Below the pieces are notes generated by a model that ran no database searches, was not told the DNA's origin, and saw nothing but the letters and a program-made list of their open reading frames with translations. DNA of 64,000 nt, taken from the NCBI GenBank assembly GCA_004794655.1, contig SMMW01000617.1:13515501-13579500 (forward strand). The letters are read 5' to 3'. Positions 24,092 through 38,224 of the stretch are shown one piece after another (the stretch's first letter is position 1; each line of letters opens with the position of its first letter). Made by a program: the position numbers and the translations under genes. The stretch is from Marisa cornuarietis. Lineage: Eukaryota; Mollusca; Gastropoda; Architaenioglossa; Ampullariidae.

Positions 24092-24625
24092 CCAGAATAA
24101 CAATATATATATATACAGTATGCAAGTGAACTTCAGCTCATAATTTTTACCCGAGCGCTGTCTTCTTACTTTCCTTCTATGAATCTCAACATTAGAGGAA
24201 AAAAATAGTTCTGAGTTTGCCTTATCCGTTTTTCAAAACAGAAACAAAAAAAGTGGAGAGATGGATAAGTACATGTATCAGTCTATGTTCCAGCGCCTAA
24301 CTGTTTGACAAAATTGTGCAGCAAACAAATGCATGGCATCCAATATTTGTGTCTGCTGCACTTCGTCACTGCAGCTCACCTTTGTTGTCAAACTCTGTTG
24401 TTTACTGACAGAAGATTCTGGTCTTTTTGGCAAATCCTCTGTTCTGGAGGAGTCCCAGAAACAGCAGCCGTGAACTTAATTTTGCCTTTGGTTTATTTGC
24501 TGGGTTGTTTCTTTTTTCGATTGCGGTTAACCGACTTCTCTGCCGCAGATCTTTGAGTGTTTTGAGTTTTTGTTGTTTTCTTTTTATAATCATCGCTTAG
24601 TGGCGGGATCTTTTCGTGCTGTCTC

Positions 24626-24803
24626 ACTCGTTTGTCTCATTGTCCTTCCGCTTGTCCATCTGTAATAACATTTGTCTATTTGTTATCCAGCTTGTCCTTT
24701 TGTCGTTCAGCTTGTCCTTTTGTCATTCTTCTTTGTCATTCGTCATTACGTTTGCCATTTGTCTTCCTGTTTGTCATTTGTCATCTCGCTTGCCCATTTG
24801 TGA
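24626..24803. repeat. Degenerate tandem array, unit about 17-20 bp
   Basis: Repeated diverged copies of 'cttgtccttttgtcattcag'-like sequence (cttgtcc, tttgtcatt, tttgccatt). Pyrimidine-rich on the + strand. Confidence 0.7.
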
Positions 24804-27498
24804 GGTTTGAAAATCCTTTTATGGTTCACAACCTTCTCTTGCCTGCTTAAGAACAGTGTATCTTTCTGCTTCTTTTCTATTTCTTTTCTAAACGTTTTTC
24901 GTGCATTTCTCTCTCGTATCTCTCTTTCATTGGGAGACGACCACACTCACTCATGTGTGCGCTAATATGCATGAACACGAACTCCTTGCCCATGAGAATG
25001 GCTTGACAAATGAAAGAATGGAGTCATGCAAAATAAGAGACTGCCTCCTGTGGATGACAATTTGCAAGATAGCGTTGGTGTGAACAGCTTTTAGAGTAAG
25101 AGCTTTGATTGAGATTGTGAGTGTGTGTGCGTGCATGCTTGTGTGCGGGTCTGATTCTCGTAGCAGGAACTCATCGTCCATACTTCCTAGGTTCGCCTCT
25201 TATACTTTAAACTCATCTCAACGACAGTCATGCAAATGACTGGACTTTAGCACTAATCAGTCGTGACAAACAATGCACAATTGTTGATTCCCTACAGATA
25301 CAGAGAAAAGAAGTCAGAACTGGTATTTTTGCCACTACACTCTGCTACAATAATAAGGATGTCCGAGGGGAAGCAGCAGAGGCGGGTGTCATAGCTCTGG
25401 AGTGCGCGTGGAAGGGGGAGTGATCAAACATGTTGATGTAAACCCGCTGCAAATGTGATTGCTGTGTTTTCATTATTAATTAATCAGACGTTCACAATCC
25501 GTCACCCCATCCGCCTTTTAATTTTTTATTATTTTTATTTTGGGGTTGTTTTTTCATTCCTCCCCTCTCACCTCCTACTGTGGTAGAGCAGATAGCGAAG
25601 AAAGGTCAGAGATGTTGTGGGTTGTGCTTTTGATCACACGTTTGCTGTTGTGTTCGCGCAGTCTGATTGCTCCCTGGTTCCAGCTTCTTGAGGTGGTTTC
25701 AGGTTCTTGCGTTCCCATGAACACGCGAGAGTTGACAGAAGTGCGTGGTATAGGTAGGAACCGGTCAACCCTCAACCAAACAACACTTTCCAGGAATGGG
25801 AAGGAGAAAACTGAACAAACATTTTCGTCTGAACACCGCAGTTGCTCGGTTTGGCAATAGGGCTAGCTCTGTGATGCAGTTTTGTAGAGGAAGTCGCTCT
25901 GTCCCTCCGGAGCTAATCTCAGAGAACACAGCTCAGCTGGAAGGACTGCATAACGTGGGCGACATCGTAAAAAACTGTAATCATATTAACCGAGGAGGTG
26001 ATAGTGGGTTTGAGTGCCCTCCCCTTCTGCCGCGGTGGGACTCAGTCCAGCTTCCTCAGAAGGTAACACCAATAGATGGCGCTCTGTGTGTAACACTTCC
26101 TGTTTGCTTTCTAGCACAAGTCTACGGTTTTTATTTTCTGCTGTCCTGCCTTTTTCACCCTGCTTGTCATTGCAGTCTTCACCTCAAGCTAACAGTTGCC
26201 AAATATTGTTACTTTAAAACGGTAATCAGAATTTGTCTTTCAATCAAGTTTTTGTATTAATTCCAAGGAACACAAAGATGGAATGAAAGAGGAAAGAAAG
26301 ATTTGAAAAAAAATTAAGACCTTAAGAGGAACGAATACGTTGTTTTTTTGTAATTCTCTTCACTGAAAACAAAACAAATATATTATTATTCTGTAAACAT
26401 TGTGTTCCATATGTAGAAAAGTGAGAGTTTGTTAGATAATATTTTTAGAGCTGAACAGTTCATCAGACGCAAGTATAATGCTTGCCAGTACCAACTACTT
26501 TGCATCAGGGATGCTGCATCCGCAGATAGAAACTCATTTTTCAAAGCATTTAAGATTTTCTACATAAGTAAGGCATAAGTAAGGCAGAAGGCTGGCCATC
26601 TTCCTTGTGAACAGGAACGCAGGACGCTGCAGCGAGTAAAATTTAAAAAAACAAAAACAAAAAACGAGAGCTTTACCCACGACCTATATACAACAAGCGA
26701 ACCGACGAGACCGTTGCGGAGAGTAACAGCATAGTGACATTTGATTAAGCTGTTCAGACGGACATTTAATACAGCTGATATGACTGCCACGTGAGATTAC
26801 GGGACTGACATTGTGGCATTTAGGGCCTTCCACAATACATCATTCAAGTAGTATATGAGACTCACGATGAAGGCCCAGCTACGCCGTCGCGCAGAGACGT
26901 ACTTCGCTCCAGCGCCGTCGGCATTTTTCACGTCGTAGCTGGTCCAGACGTGACATCGTGACCCGTCCGTCCACGTGGGTCACAAAAAAGTCGCTACCTG
27001 CGGGCGGAATCGGTACTCCGTTGTTTGTGGTTCTTTTCTTTGACGGCATAGCAACCGATCGAATGTGGTTACCTGTAGAAATATTGATTGATTGGACGCT
27101 TCGCTGCCAGGAAACAAGGAACACAACCCACTTAAATCATAGCATCGCACGATTTTTTGTGTGGTCCTTTCTTTCTTTCTTTTTTTTTCTTCCTTTAAGA
27201 ACACGTTTATCTATCATCTCTCTTTTTTTGTCTATCCTTTAAGTGCCAACTCTTACGACTTACCAGAAGTGTTATTAGTTATACGTTCAGCGCATCCACT
27301 TAAGAGGCTTAAAAAAACCTGTTCTCAAGAGATTGTGTTCGTTGTCGTTTCCAATTTACCCTTTCCTGTATTGCTAAGGTAATCACAATCAACGACAGGC
27401 ATGAATATGATAATCTTTAGGGAAAATGCGTCTTCCGTGGTGTTGCCTTATAAAGTATGTCGTCATTAAGAAAGTAATAAAATGTGAGGACCACATAG

Positions 27499-27501
<3 letters not shown>

Positions 27502-27562
<61 letters not shown>
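27502..27562. repeat. (GT)n microsatellite
   Basis: Perfect GT run of about 30 repeats. Confidence 0.95.
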
Positions 27563-27563
<1 letters not shown>

Positions 27564-27959
27564 AATTCCTTGCGCTGGCTAACTAAACGCTTTTACGAAC
27601 CTCTGCCAAGCCTCGGGTATCCCTCCATCTAATGCGCTTGAGAATGAAGCAATCTGTTATTACTGAACTGGGTAAAGCAGTAATAAAAGAATCATGAAAA
27701 AAGAGGTCATGTTAGGATGTAATTACCAGCTCAATTTAGTCTAGAGAACTGAAAGGACGGGGTAAGAGGGTAAGGAAGTAGGAAAAACTTAAGGAAGAGG
27801 ATGGAGAGAAAAAACGAACTGGATTTGAAAGAAAAACAGGAAACAGAGGGTTTTGTCGCCGAGGTGATAAAAGCCAAAAACTACAATTTACTGTCGGAGA
27901 AAGTAATCTTGATCAATAAAATATCTTTTACAAGAGCAGTAGAAAAGACTTTAGCGATC

Positions 27960-28005
27960 CGTTAGCGATCCGATCTGTGTGTGTGTGGGAGAGAGAGATT
28001 AATCG
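27960..28005 (+). repeat. Short dispersed duplicate with TG/GA tract, copy 1
   Basis: Sequence 'cgttagcgatccgat' followed by TG then GA repeats and 'ttaatcg'. The same arrangement recurs at 28834-28887, 0.87 kb away. Confidence 0.6.
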
Positions 28006-28269
28006 TGCCGACGAACCTTTAAAGAAAGAGTAGAATCTTTTTATAAAAGACAAGACGGCCACCAAAATGCAGTGTTACTATTGTATTGATGTAGACTGCT
28101 CACAACTTATCACCAGTTTAACCCCCAAATATATGTGGGTGGGTGGTTGGTGAGACACTCGGGGTAATATGCGGTAACTATTCGAAAACAGTTGAGAGTA
28201 TCTGAAGACTCTTCCGAAAAAAAGAGAAAAACATAAAGTGTTAGGGAGTCAGTCATTCGGAACAAAAAG

Positions 28270-28470
28270 GGATAATAATTTAACATCAGAAATTTAAAAT
28301 GATAGAGTATAAAAAATTGGAATGATATGGCATCAGAAATTTAGAATGAAATAGTATTAGAGATTTAGAAAAAATATACCATCCAAACGAACGAAACAGC
28401 GTAAAAAATTTAGATCGATATAGAATTGAACATTCAAAAAGTTATGGCATCAGAAACTGTCGGAGATATG
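28270..28470. repeat. A+T-rich degenerate tandem region
   Basis: Diverged recurrences of 'atggcatcagaaatttaga' and related pieces (at about 28284, 28328, 28357, 28447). Unit length is irregular. Confidence 0.55.
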
Positions 28471-28833
28471 GGCATTTTGAAGATTTTAAGTCAAAGTACG
28501 ACTGTATGTTGAAGGTGTCGAAAACCTAACAGCAAGTCGGTATTCATATCATGCAGGCAATATAACAACACTGCTCCGGAACAGGAGACATTCAGAAGAA
28601 GAAATGAGTGTACTTGAGAAGAGGGGGTAGGGGTACCAGTGCTATTTGAGATGAAGAAATCGGGGAGGTGTGTGGATGCAGACCATTAGCGCCCTAGAAG
28701 TCATTTGTGCCGATAATGTCGTTAGGGAACTATTTGATAGCTTTCTACGCGCTGCCCGGCTTGCAGTCAATAGTCGCCCCTTAGTTACCGATACTGTTTC
28801 TGGTCCAGATCGTGGCGAGGCCACAGGTCGATA

Positions 28834-28887
28834 CGTTAGCGATCCGATTTGTGTGTGTGTGTGAGAGAGAGAGAGAGAGTTTAATCG
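28834..28887 (+). repeat. Short dispersed duplicate with TG/GA tract, copy 2
   Basis: Same 'cgttagcgatccgat' + TG + GA + 'ttaatcg' order as at 27960-28005, with longer dinucleotide tracts. Confidence 0.6.
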
Positions 28888-30910
28888 TCTTATTGGGAAA
28901 ATCGCACGCAGGTGCATGTGCCTGTGTGCGCTGGAGTTTGAGTACGTGCGATTCTCTCACTGAAGAGAAGATAACTGCTGATCGCGTCACGTGAGACCGC
29001 GCCGAGTGTCGGTGAACAGCAGCAACACCGATGTGAGCGACAGGAAACGAGCGCCAGCTGGCGTTCATGACTACGTTAACAGGCACAGACATGAAAATGT
29101 TCCTGCTGTACAAAAAAAAAAAAAAAAAAAAATCACCATGTTGCGAAACCAGCAGATGTTCCTGCCCTTTGATTAAGTAATGCATTTGCATTTTTTTAAA
29201 ATTTAATTGTTGCATGCTGCTTGTTTCAATGTCAGTTTTTGGAATTGTGTGAATTTGGGTTATCTTCCTCGTTTTGTTGTCAGAACTGGGTGACATGTCC
29301 CCTAGGCGCATTGTCCCCTAGGCGCATTGTCCCCTGATTTGCTAAAGAACCTGTACACAGGGCACAAGTCTGTGGTTTGTGCTAAAGGACATTGCGAGCT
29401 GTTCATTTCCCCGAGACTGAGGCGTTCTTGCGTGCTTCAAGAGTTGTTGCTATAGTTTGCGTGAAAAATGAAATGATCCTTCTATACCTTGCCTGGAACG
29501 ACTTTTTTTTTTAAAGATGTCTACTTGCCCCAAGGATGACACTTCTTTCCTCTCCCCTCACCCGTTAGTTGAATGTATGAAATACACTTTGGGTGGTAGA
29601 ACAGACGCCTTTGATTGTACTAAAATATTTGTGCATGTATATGCATGTGTGTATAGTATGTGTGTACACATTTTGTAAACGGCCCAAGATGGAGGTATGT
29701 GACCATTAAATATTCATGATATGTATTAGTAGTAGTAGCAGTCGTTTTATTTGTAAAGCGCCATGAGCTTCCCTGTCGGGCTGGGGTATGGCGGTATGCA
29801 AGACAGCGTATTATTATTGCTGTTATTATTATTGAGCTCCATCTCGTTATCTTTTCATCATCCCTCCATCAGAACTACTGGGAAAGAGGCGAGTAAATCC
29901 GTTTTGCCACAAAGGCTGGCGAAATATTGGGTGGTAAGACGAGTCCGAGACCCTGTGTGTGTATGAGAGAGAGACACACACACACACCCCTTGTATTCTT
30001 CTGTTCGTGAGCAATGCATTTTCAGAATCATCCAATTTCTTTCTGTACTCGTCAAAAATCTATTCTTAATTTGCAGTGATAGTATCTCTGTAAAAGAAGT
30101 CATAAGGTAATATAAAAATTATCGGACTGTTAGATAATTACATACTATCAGATAATTTGACGATTTCTTTCTCTTTTTCTTCTCCCTTTACCTCATAATC
30201 TGATTTTGCGATTATAAGTTTTATAAAAAGGGAGAAACTATTTAATAAGAATGTCAGCGTCGGTACAGCGGTGCTCGCTTCAGCACTTGTGTAGAAATGT
30301 TGTGATGCCGCTTAATTAAAACTAGATGAAGTTTCTGATGAAACAGTGATGACATCACCGCACGCGCCGTGAAGAGATGTAGTCGCACGTCCTTGTCTAC
30401 ATTTTGAGGCTTCATTTGTCTTCCGGAACCGCTGTCGTTACCGGAAGCATCAAATTTCCTTCGTTGTTCTCGGAAACGACACCAACAGTGGATGAATGAG
30501 TTTGTTTGTTTGTTTGTTTGTTTTGTGGACGAGTGCTCTTAAGAGTTTTTTTTCCTTCTGGTAACCTTGGTGAGAGAGGTCGGTCACAACTCCCGAAGCT
30601 GCTTATTGCTCTCTGGTCGCTGCACAGCATTTAATTAAGTCGGCTGTGTTTGCTGCCAACAGGCATTGAGGGACCAGGCTGATCGTGATCACCGTAACAC
30701 GCCCGCCTGATGTGTCCCTTCGTGCACAGCGCTCGCTCCTGCGCCTCTCCCCCCCTGCCCCTCCCATACCTTACTGACGTCAGTTACCGTCCCACGGCAC
30801 TTGACTACCTCGACAGTCTTGATCCGGTGACCGAATGACCTCAGCACTCTTGGGACTGGCAGACTTGGCCAGCTGCCACAAGAGTTCACAGCTCCGATCC
30901 TTCTCTGTGC

Positions 30911-30911
<1 letters not shown>

Positions 30912-30987
<76 letters not shown>

Positions 30988-30990
30988 CGT
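30912..30990. repeat. (TG)n then (CG)n microsatellite
   Basis: A long TG run passes into a short alternating GC run near 30980-30989. Both are potential Z-DNA formers. Confidence 0.95.
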
Positions 30991-33900
30991 GCACGCCTCT
31001 GCGACGTCTATGTACCAAGACTGATCCATGTACATGTTGACCAGTACATGCACATTTCGTTTATCGGTGACCATGGTGACCACAGCTCCAGTGCAAGGAG
31101 TTAGCGATAGTAGTGACGCTGATTGTATTGTCAGACGTTAAGGAAGGAGTCTGCTCAGTCTCACCAGCTTTGCTTACGTACGGACGTTAAAAAAAAATAA
31201 ACAAACAAAAAACAAAATCGACGGCTGCAGCAGGCCTGCGCGCACAGTAGGGGTGCAAACATAATTGTATCGATGAGTATCGACCAAACCGCAGCTGCGT
31301 GAGTAGCAGCGAGGCGCGAAGCTTGTGTATTACACTCGTCACCGAATTTAAGCGCTTATCTAAAGGCTTTAGACTTAATATATATATATATACTCATGGC
31401 AATGATATTTAGACTACCGTATTTATTGAGATACAAACTACATATTTTCAACATCTTAAATGTTTGATGACCCAATGTATTTTTTTTTAATATTGATGAC
31501 ACGCTTTGACAGGAACCCAATGGTGGTGTCAATAAATGATAAAATCTCAAATCTCTTCAACACACACATATATATATATATATATGTGCGCGCGCACCTC
31601 AACATAAAAGCACTACTTATAGCAAACGACTGCACTAAACTAAATTCTTGAAAAAAATACCATCAACCGAAACATGGACAAAACAAAAGTCATTTCAGGA
31701 CTCAGATTACTCGACTCTCAAGTAAAGTCCATATCTCTTCAACAACAGTGATAATACCTCGAGGGTAGAACGATAGCGCGAGCTTCATACCACACGAGTA
31801 GCAAGAGGACACGAGAGGTCCAGCATGATATCTGTCGCTAAGCACGAAAGAGAACGAGTGCGACATTTCTTATAATAATCGTATCTAGGAGGAAAATGCA
31901 ATTGTTGAGTGACCTTGCTAACTCTAGCACGAGCGCGTGCACGCTCTGGTCCAGCACGTGTACATGGTTGTCATAGCAACACTCCCTAAAATCGGCGGAG
32001 AATGGAAGTGCCGTCGTTCAGGGTTATTCTCACACCCCATCCCCCCCCCCCGAAAATCTTTATTTCTGGCACTTGTCCATCGTGAATGATGTACTGTAGA
32101 ATTTTCGCCAGATTTGGGAGTGGCGTGTGCCTCCGGCATCTTGCAACTGACACGGTTTTTGTCTTTCGTCCTCCGTGACGTCATGTCTATCACGCCAGAG
32201 GGCGTTCACAGCGCTCTCCTTCTCGGAGAGTGACAGAGCGCTCCTTCTTTGTAGCGCCATTGCCTTTCGAAAATTTGTACAAACTTTTTGGTGGGCTTTG
32301 GCAGTGCCATGAAGGCCAGGCTCGATGTCAGTCATGTTTTTACCTCAGTCAAGAAATGCGGTGAGTTGAGCTCTGCCTTTAATGTATTTCCCCGCGATAG
32401 ATTGGTTTCTGGAAGTTAAAGAGGACTTACCGGTCGCTGGTGATGACTTCATTGTGACTGACTGACGAACGAGTGTGTCTGTGATACACGAGGACTTAGT
32501 AGTTAAAATGCGAACACATCTAATTTGCAAATATGCCGCGTGTTCGGTCTCTAAATACCGAGTTTTATTTATAACAACTGATTTGCTTTTGAAACTGTTT
32601 CACTTCGACATAAGTTAATTTAAATATTGATTGTTTCTCTGGTTGTTGTGAAAATTGATTGTTTTAAAACACTATGCACCTTTTAACCGACTCTAGTGAA
32701 ATTTTTTATATTTCTTTTCAATGAAATGAACCCTGCTTCATTTCATTGCTCCACGGTGATGAATGTTTAAGGTGTTTGTAAAAAGTAAATAAAATACTTG
32801 CGGTTCACTGGTTTATTTTAAGAAACGTGCAATGAGCGCGCTATTTTTTAAACTTTCCATGTCATTTAAATACTAATTAGCAGCCATTGTCATTGATGAA
32901 AGGGCTCACACGAATAACGCGCTATTTTTGATCGTTTCTAGCGTACCTATCATAAGGATTCACAACTCGTCGACTTTCACGATTTTCATCAGATTCTCAC
33001 TTTTATATTTCATTTTATTTTGTAACAAAACAAAAAAAAAAGAAGGGAAAAGTAGGTCCGCACTCTTGTGACTTTTATTTTGTCCATGTTTCGGTTGATG
33101 GCTTGTTTATGCTTCGCTAGTATCCCGAGGCTCTACATCTGTGAATATTGTATTTTTCTATTTTTACATTTTCCACGCGAGGGATTACAAAAGTGGTTAG
33201 ATCAAATTTAGGAAGGGTTTTATGCGTTTCTGTGACGCCCCTCGGTAAAGAACTAGGTATGATTGATTTTTTTTGGGGGGAGTGGAGGGGTCTCTTCTCC
33301 GTCATTTCTTGCAACATTGCAGTGAGTTTACTTTACCTTAATTACCTCCCCGTCTTCTTCACTGTTTCGTCATGCGCCTTGTAGAGAAAATGGCGGCAAG
33401 TCAGAAAAAATGTCTTAGATTTGATGGATCGATCACAAAATGTAAAGTAAATTTCACAGGTTAAAAGGTCGCCAATCATTAGCGTATCGCGTCATCCGCC
33501 CCCGCATCAGCCTCGGCAAAGACAGCTCGATCACTGTTCAGATTTAGTTTTTCACCCATAATATGTAACGCCAGCTTAAGTATTGTCAGAAACTTTTCTC
33601 GCAGCCTTGCCATTAACGCTGTTTACTTTTCTTTGATCATTTGCTATATACGAGCGAAGTTTTTTTTAAATCGAGTTGGAAGAGCTTTAAAACCTTGGAC
33701 TAGAAACGTTTAAGCAAACATAGACCCTCAGTACAAACTGACCGCGTCTGTAGCTGACGAAATAGTGTATGCGTATAAGGCTCGCCAAAGCTGTCGTCAG
33801 CCCAGCAGACTTGAAGACAAGAGTTTTGACAAGTTGTCTCCCTCCGTGGCTTCTCGTGCACGTGAATAGCGATCATCAATCCGACTGTTTGATTGGACAG

Positions 33901-35154
33901 GATTCTGGTTTCGCGTGCTTCAAAGGTGCGGCATTCTCTCCCCTTCTTATCACACTCCTCTATTACCCCCCAAACACACTCCAGCTGCCTCACTTTCTCT
34001 CCTGTTTCTTCTGCAAGATGGATGAAACAAAGTTGGGTCACGCTGCTCCCAGGAATAAGCCGCAGGAAACGATTTTCAGTAATTTCGAACCCCTGCTTCT
34101 TTTGTCGGTTTTTCTTTTCCTTCAGAAAATTCGATCCGGAACAGGAAAAATTTATGAAGGACGCTTCTAACTAGATAAACCGTCTTGAATTTGGAATGTA
34201 TGCGTGCCGTGCATGCATCATTAAAAAAAATAAAAACAAAATGAAATTATAATGATGTGATCTTTTAGCTTTTTTTTTCTTTTCTTAGGAAACTTCATGA
34301 TTACACGAAAACTGTTGTTGAACTTGTGGACATTTTGCCAAGAATTGTAATAGTTTAACTTTATTCATTAAATGCATATGAAAGAGAAATAAAAAATACC
34401 AGAATCCATATTATTATGTCCGTTGTAATTTTAATGTGGGCAAAAACTAATAGCCTGTACAGCAGCATAGGAAGGAAGGTAATTCTAAATCTTTTCTTGA
34501 TGAGGCCAATTCGAAGAGGCAGCTCCAACATTTTTCATCTTTGCTTGCATGCCTTTTAAACACATTCTTAAGGATCTTTGTTTTGGCTTCAAACTCCAAG
34601 CACTCCCTGTCCTCATTTATCCCTGTCGAAATCTTGTCAACGGTAAAACGATGTACTCAAGGGACTTTTAATTCCCTTTAGGTTTTGCGCTTAAAACCTT
34701 CCAGAACCGTCTTAACTTCTTAGCCTCGTTTTCCTTGTTTTCCTTCTCTTTTCTTTTGTTTGTTTTTCCATTTCCTTTCTCTCTCTCTCTTGTGTGCACG
34801 CAAACTCTACAATTGAAAGTGAAGTTGTTTTGTAGCATTTGTTTCCTTCCTCTGACACATTCTCACAACATTCACCGTTTTTTCCTTCCCTGCTGAACGC
34901 CTGCTCATCCCAGCAAGACCTAGAGATTAAAACAGCCAGTCTCCTTGTGTTGTGTGCTCTTTCTCTCTCTCACACTTCCCCCTTGCGTGTTTGAGTGTCA
35001 TCGAAAAGGTCTCTGTAAAAATCGAGATATATCCCTCATTTCTGCGCAGTGAAGGCGAAAGAATTTTTTATATAAATAACTCGATCTCTCGTGTCTTCAA
35101 TTACTACTTTCCCATCTCTTCCTGATTCTTTTCCTCTTTTCTCTCCGTGTATGC

Positions 35155-35156
<2 letters not shown>

Positions 35157-35194
<38 letters not shown>
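35157..35194. repeat. (TG)n microsatellite
   Basis: Perfect TG run of about 19 repeats. Confidence 0.95.
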
Positions 35195-35195
<1 letters not shown>

Positions 35196-36456
35196 ACCTT
35201 CTTACTCCTGATCAATTAACTGTAGCATATCTTATTCATTCTATCGATTGTGTGTTGGAACAGTATTTTAAAATTATATTTCGTGCCATAAACAGTTTCT
35301 AGTAACATTTCTTGCACCAGAGCGTGGAGAGCTTTATCATTCAAGATCTTTTTGTAACTGATGGGTTGAGGTAGCATCCACTGACACACTATGATGTATG
35401 ATAAGAGCAGACAGCAAACGACCTAGGCGAGTTTGAGAAGAACATACGACAGAGATTTACATCTACAGGGAGAGATGGAAAGTACACATAATCAGTAAGT
35501 AATCAACTCTTCATGAAACTGTCACAAAAATGCAGACACTTTGTCTCGGGTAATCGTAAAAAAATATAAAACATCAATCAACAGCCTTCTAAATGTTTTC
35601 CTTCAATTAACTTAGGACTAAAGAAGAAAACTGATAATCAACTAAATCTGTGATGTAAGCCAAACATATCTTTGTGGATGTATTTATCGTTAGTGAAATA
35701 GTTTCATAGGAAAGCAAAAGTTAAAGATGCAATTTTTTAACGCGTTCAAAGAACGAGATTTTACCTGAAACCCATTTCAAGATTGTTTGTTGTGCTGAAA
35801 GTATGTCCTGCACTTGGCAAGAGCTGGCAAATCCTTCGAAACTCTTGGTTTATCGAGCGCCGAAAGAGAAACTTTTAACCTCACAAAAGGCTCGCTTTAG
35901 AATGTGGAAACCTGATTCACGAGTTTATCCTTGCACAGATAATTATGTTTCTCTTACTCAATCTTCGGATTTTTTGTTGCTGTTCTTGTGATGTTATAGC
36001 TCGCTAGGGTGTCATTTCTATAATAATTTTAGAAAGTGTAGTGTACTTTAGGTAGCGCCAGTTATGGCAAAATGAATCCTGCCCACCCCGATCAGATATT
36101 GATGCCGGCATTTGCAACCATTAGATAAAAGTCATTTGACATTACTGCTTCAGAATGTTTACGGATGTTTATCTTGTGTTTGTTTGTTTCCTTGTTTGTT
36201 ATATATCGATCAGGTATTAACTGTTCAGCGTCCTCTCTTGAGTGAATAAAGTTAGTACATGGTATTTCATATGTAACGGTCAATAGCATTCACTAACATA
36301 TACATACGCCCACCTGCTGTGTCACCTACCCCAACTTCCACCCATATACTCCCAAAACACGGGTGGAGGATGGCCACAAATCGTATGTGCACTGAACTGG
36401 TCTTAACTTAGCCAGTCAGCGAAACTGCATCGAAACGGATGCCTTATTTTACGCTT

Positions 36457-36557
36457 ATAGGATTGTTATTTTGTATGTGTCATAGGATTGTTATTTTGTA
36501 TGTGTCATAGGATTGTTATTTTTGTGGGTGTCATAGGATTGTTATTTTGTAGGTGTC
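36457..36557. repeat. 25-bp minisatellite, 4 copies
   Basis: Four direct copies of a 25-26 bp unit containing 'ataggattgttattttgta'. The first two are identical. Confidence 0.9.
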
Positions 36558-37470
36558 ATCAAATTATATGATGCTTGCCATTGCGATCGGAACATAATCA
36601 GTTTTCCAGACAACAATGCAAGCGAGAAGTGTAATTTGGCGTATTTCCAAACTGAACACAATCACAGCCATTTGACTTGAATCCCGACGATTCAGCGAAA
36701 CAACAATTAAGGCACTAAATCGGGTCGTACTTCCGAGTATCCTTGGTAGATGTTGAATGGGTAGATACTTGAACAGTATAATATATTGTTTAATATCTGG
36801 TATATTACACGACTTATTTAAGGCAAGAAGTGCATGTTCCATGTAGTCCTCATACCCTTCCCCCGCCCCCCCCCCCGATCAACTCCTGCTCGTTAGTCGT
36901 GCGTAGGTCTCCTGCTTAGAGCAGTGCAGCATTTTACAATCTGCACAGCGCACGATGTGAGATAAACCTTCTGTATACAGATCCCGAAGTAGTACAAATG
37001 TCTGTATCGCCTTAAAAGCTTTGGTCAAGCTATCCTGATCCGCTTATATGGCTAGTCGCATGAATGTTCGGAGTCCCCCCCCCCCACCTCAAACTCATAA
37101 AAGTATGTTCACAAAAGTCGCAGAGTGAACTGGATCCTAAAGGCACACTAATGTGTGCAAAAAGACGACGCACTAACTCAACCCAGGCTTTGTTCTCCCC
37201 GGCTTGCAGTCAAGGAGAAATTGTGCCGAATAAAAGGGGTGTATCTTTTAAAAACAAACACAAAGAAAATGGATGATGGGATGGGATGCAGTGGAATGAA
37301 TATCAGGGGAAAAGAGTCGGGGAGAAGAGGGAGAAACGATGGGGGCCGGAGCTTTGAAGTATAGAAGCTTCTTCGTTTTTTTGGCTTATCCATCGTGTAC
37401 TTGAGCCTGTCCCGCATCCCCCCCCCTACCCAACTCCCTCCCATCCTCTTTTTTCTGCTTCCCTAAGCCC

Positions 37471-38224
37471 TGTTGGTGTCATTACGAGGGACTTCCTGTG
37501 TTCGCGTAGAAAGCGTTTTAGCTGTAGAGGGCACCACTACAGCGGCTGCTGCGGAAGAAGGGAGAGAAAGTGGCGGTGGCGGCGGCGAGAAACGCAGTGC
37601 TGCAGTCATCACACTGACCGATGCAACAAGAGAGAGGAGCAGGGCCAGGCCGGGCCAGCTGGGCCGCGGCCCCTACTGTTTGCAAACCTGGTAACGTGCC
37701 AATGCTGCGGACGTCACTCGCGTACTTGTAGGGCCAGCGGAGTCCTGCGGAAAAGACTGGGAAGCAAGGAACTCACGTGAAGACCTAGTAATTGTGTGTT
37801 TCTGTGTGCACTGTCCTGGCAACTAGACGGTAGCTATCGATTTTTTTTTAAAGGAGACATCTTGGTGTTTTCACTTACGACCTGAAAGTCTCTGCAAGAG
37901 TTTTGTGGGGTGGGGTGAAGGTGTCGTTTTTGATCACCGGTTAGGACACGACAGATAAGAGGGGAAAAAAGGGATACATTATCTTCAGTTCATGCCTTGG
38001 ATGTATCAGTGGCTTTAAACGTGTGAAGAGCATTAGGGGCAGGTTAAAGAGACTTTGGAGTTGAAGGTGGTAAGGAAGTATTCGTACGTGGATGCTGGGG
38101 ATTTTTTTTATTATTATTATTATTTTGAACGGCTGACTACTGAGCTACGAGACAGCGCGTGACTATGACCTAGCGAGTGGAGGGCTCTGCTTCCTTGACC
38201 TGCGTTGACCTGCAGCGCGGTGTC
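37471..38224 (+). promoter_or_regulatory. CpG/GC-rich probable promoter and 5' UTR of gene B exon 1b
   Basis: A GC-rich island stands out from A+T-rich surroundings, notably 37520-37740 with 'ggcggtggcggcggcg' and 'gggccgcggcc'. It lies immediately upstream of the exon 1b ATG at 38225. A GTAACG donor-like site at 37693 is weak. No TATA box identified. Promoter role inferred from position and composition. Confidence 0.4.

Larger units (their letters stand above)
12640..37470 (+). other. Gene B intron 1 (exon 1a to 1b interval), repeat-rich, no other gene supported
   Basis: Holds (TG)n, (CA)n and TA tracts, three degenerate tandem arrays and two copies of a dispersed repeat (about 14.58 and 18.43 kb). 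Several open frames of 60-150 codons exist on both strands, the longest at 25796-26260 (154 codons). None shows a domain I recognise, and their number fits chance for this length. Confidence 0.5.

Noticed and set aside
25796..26260. 154-codon open frame, the longest non-repeat one
   Set aside because: A few frames of this length are expected by chance in 64 kb over six frames; no domain is recognised, and the only donor-like site inside (GTAACA near 26062) is weak.
33390..33448. Met-Ala-Ala-Ser-Gln-Lys-Lys frame ending before GTAAAT, looking like a third first exon of gene B
   Set aside because: The donor would leave phase 0, which cannot join the phase-1 exon at 55504 in frame, and GTAAAT is a weaker donor.
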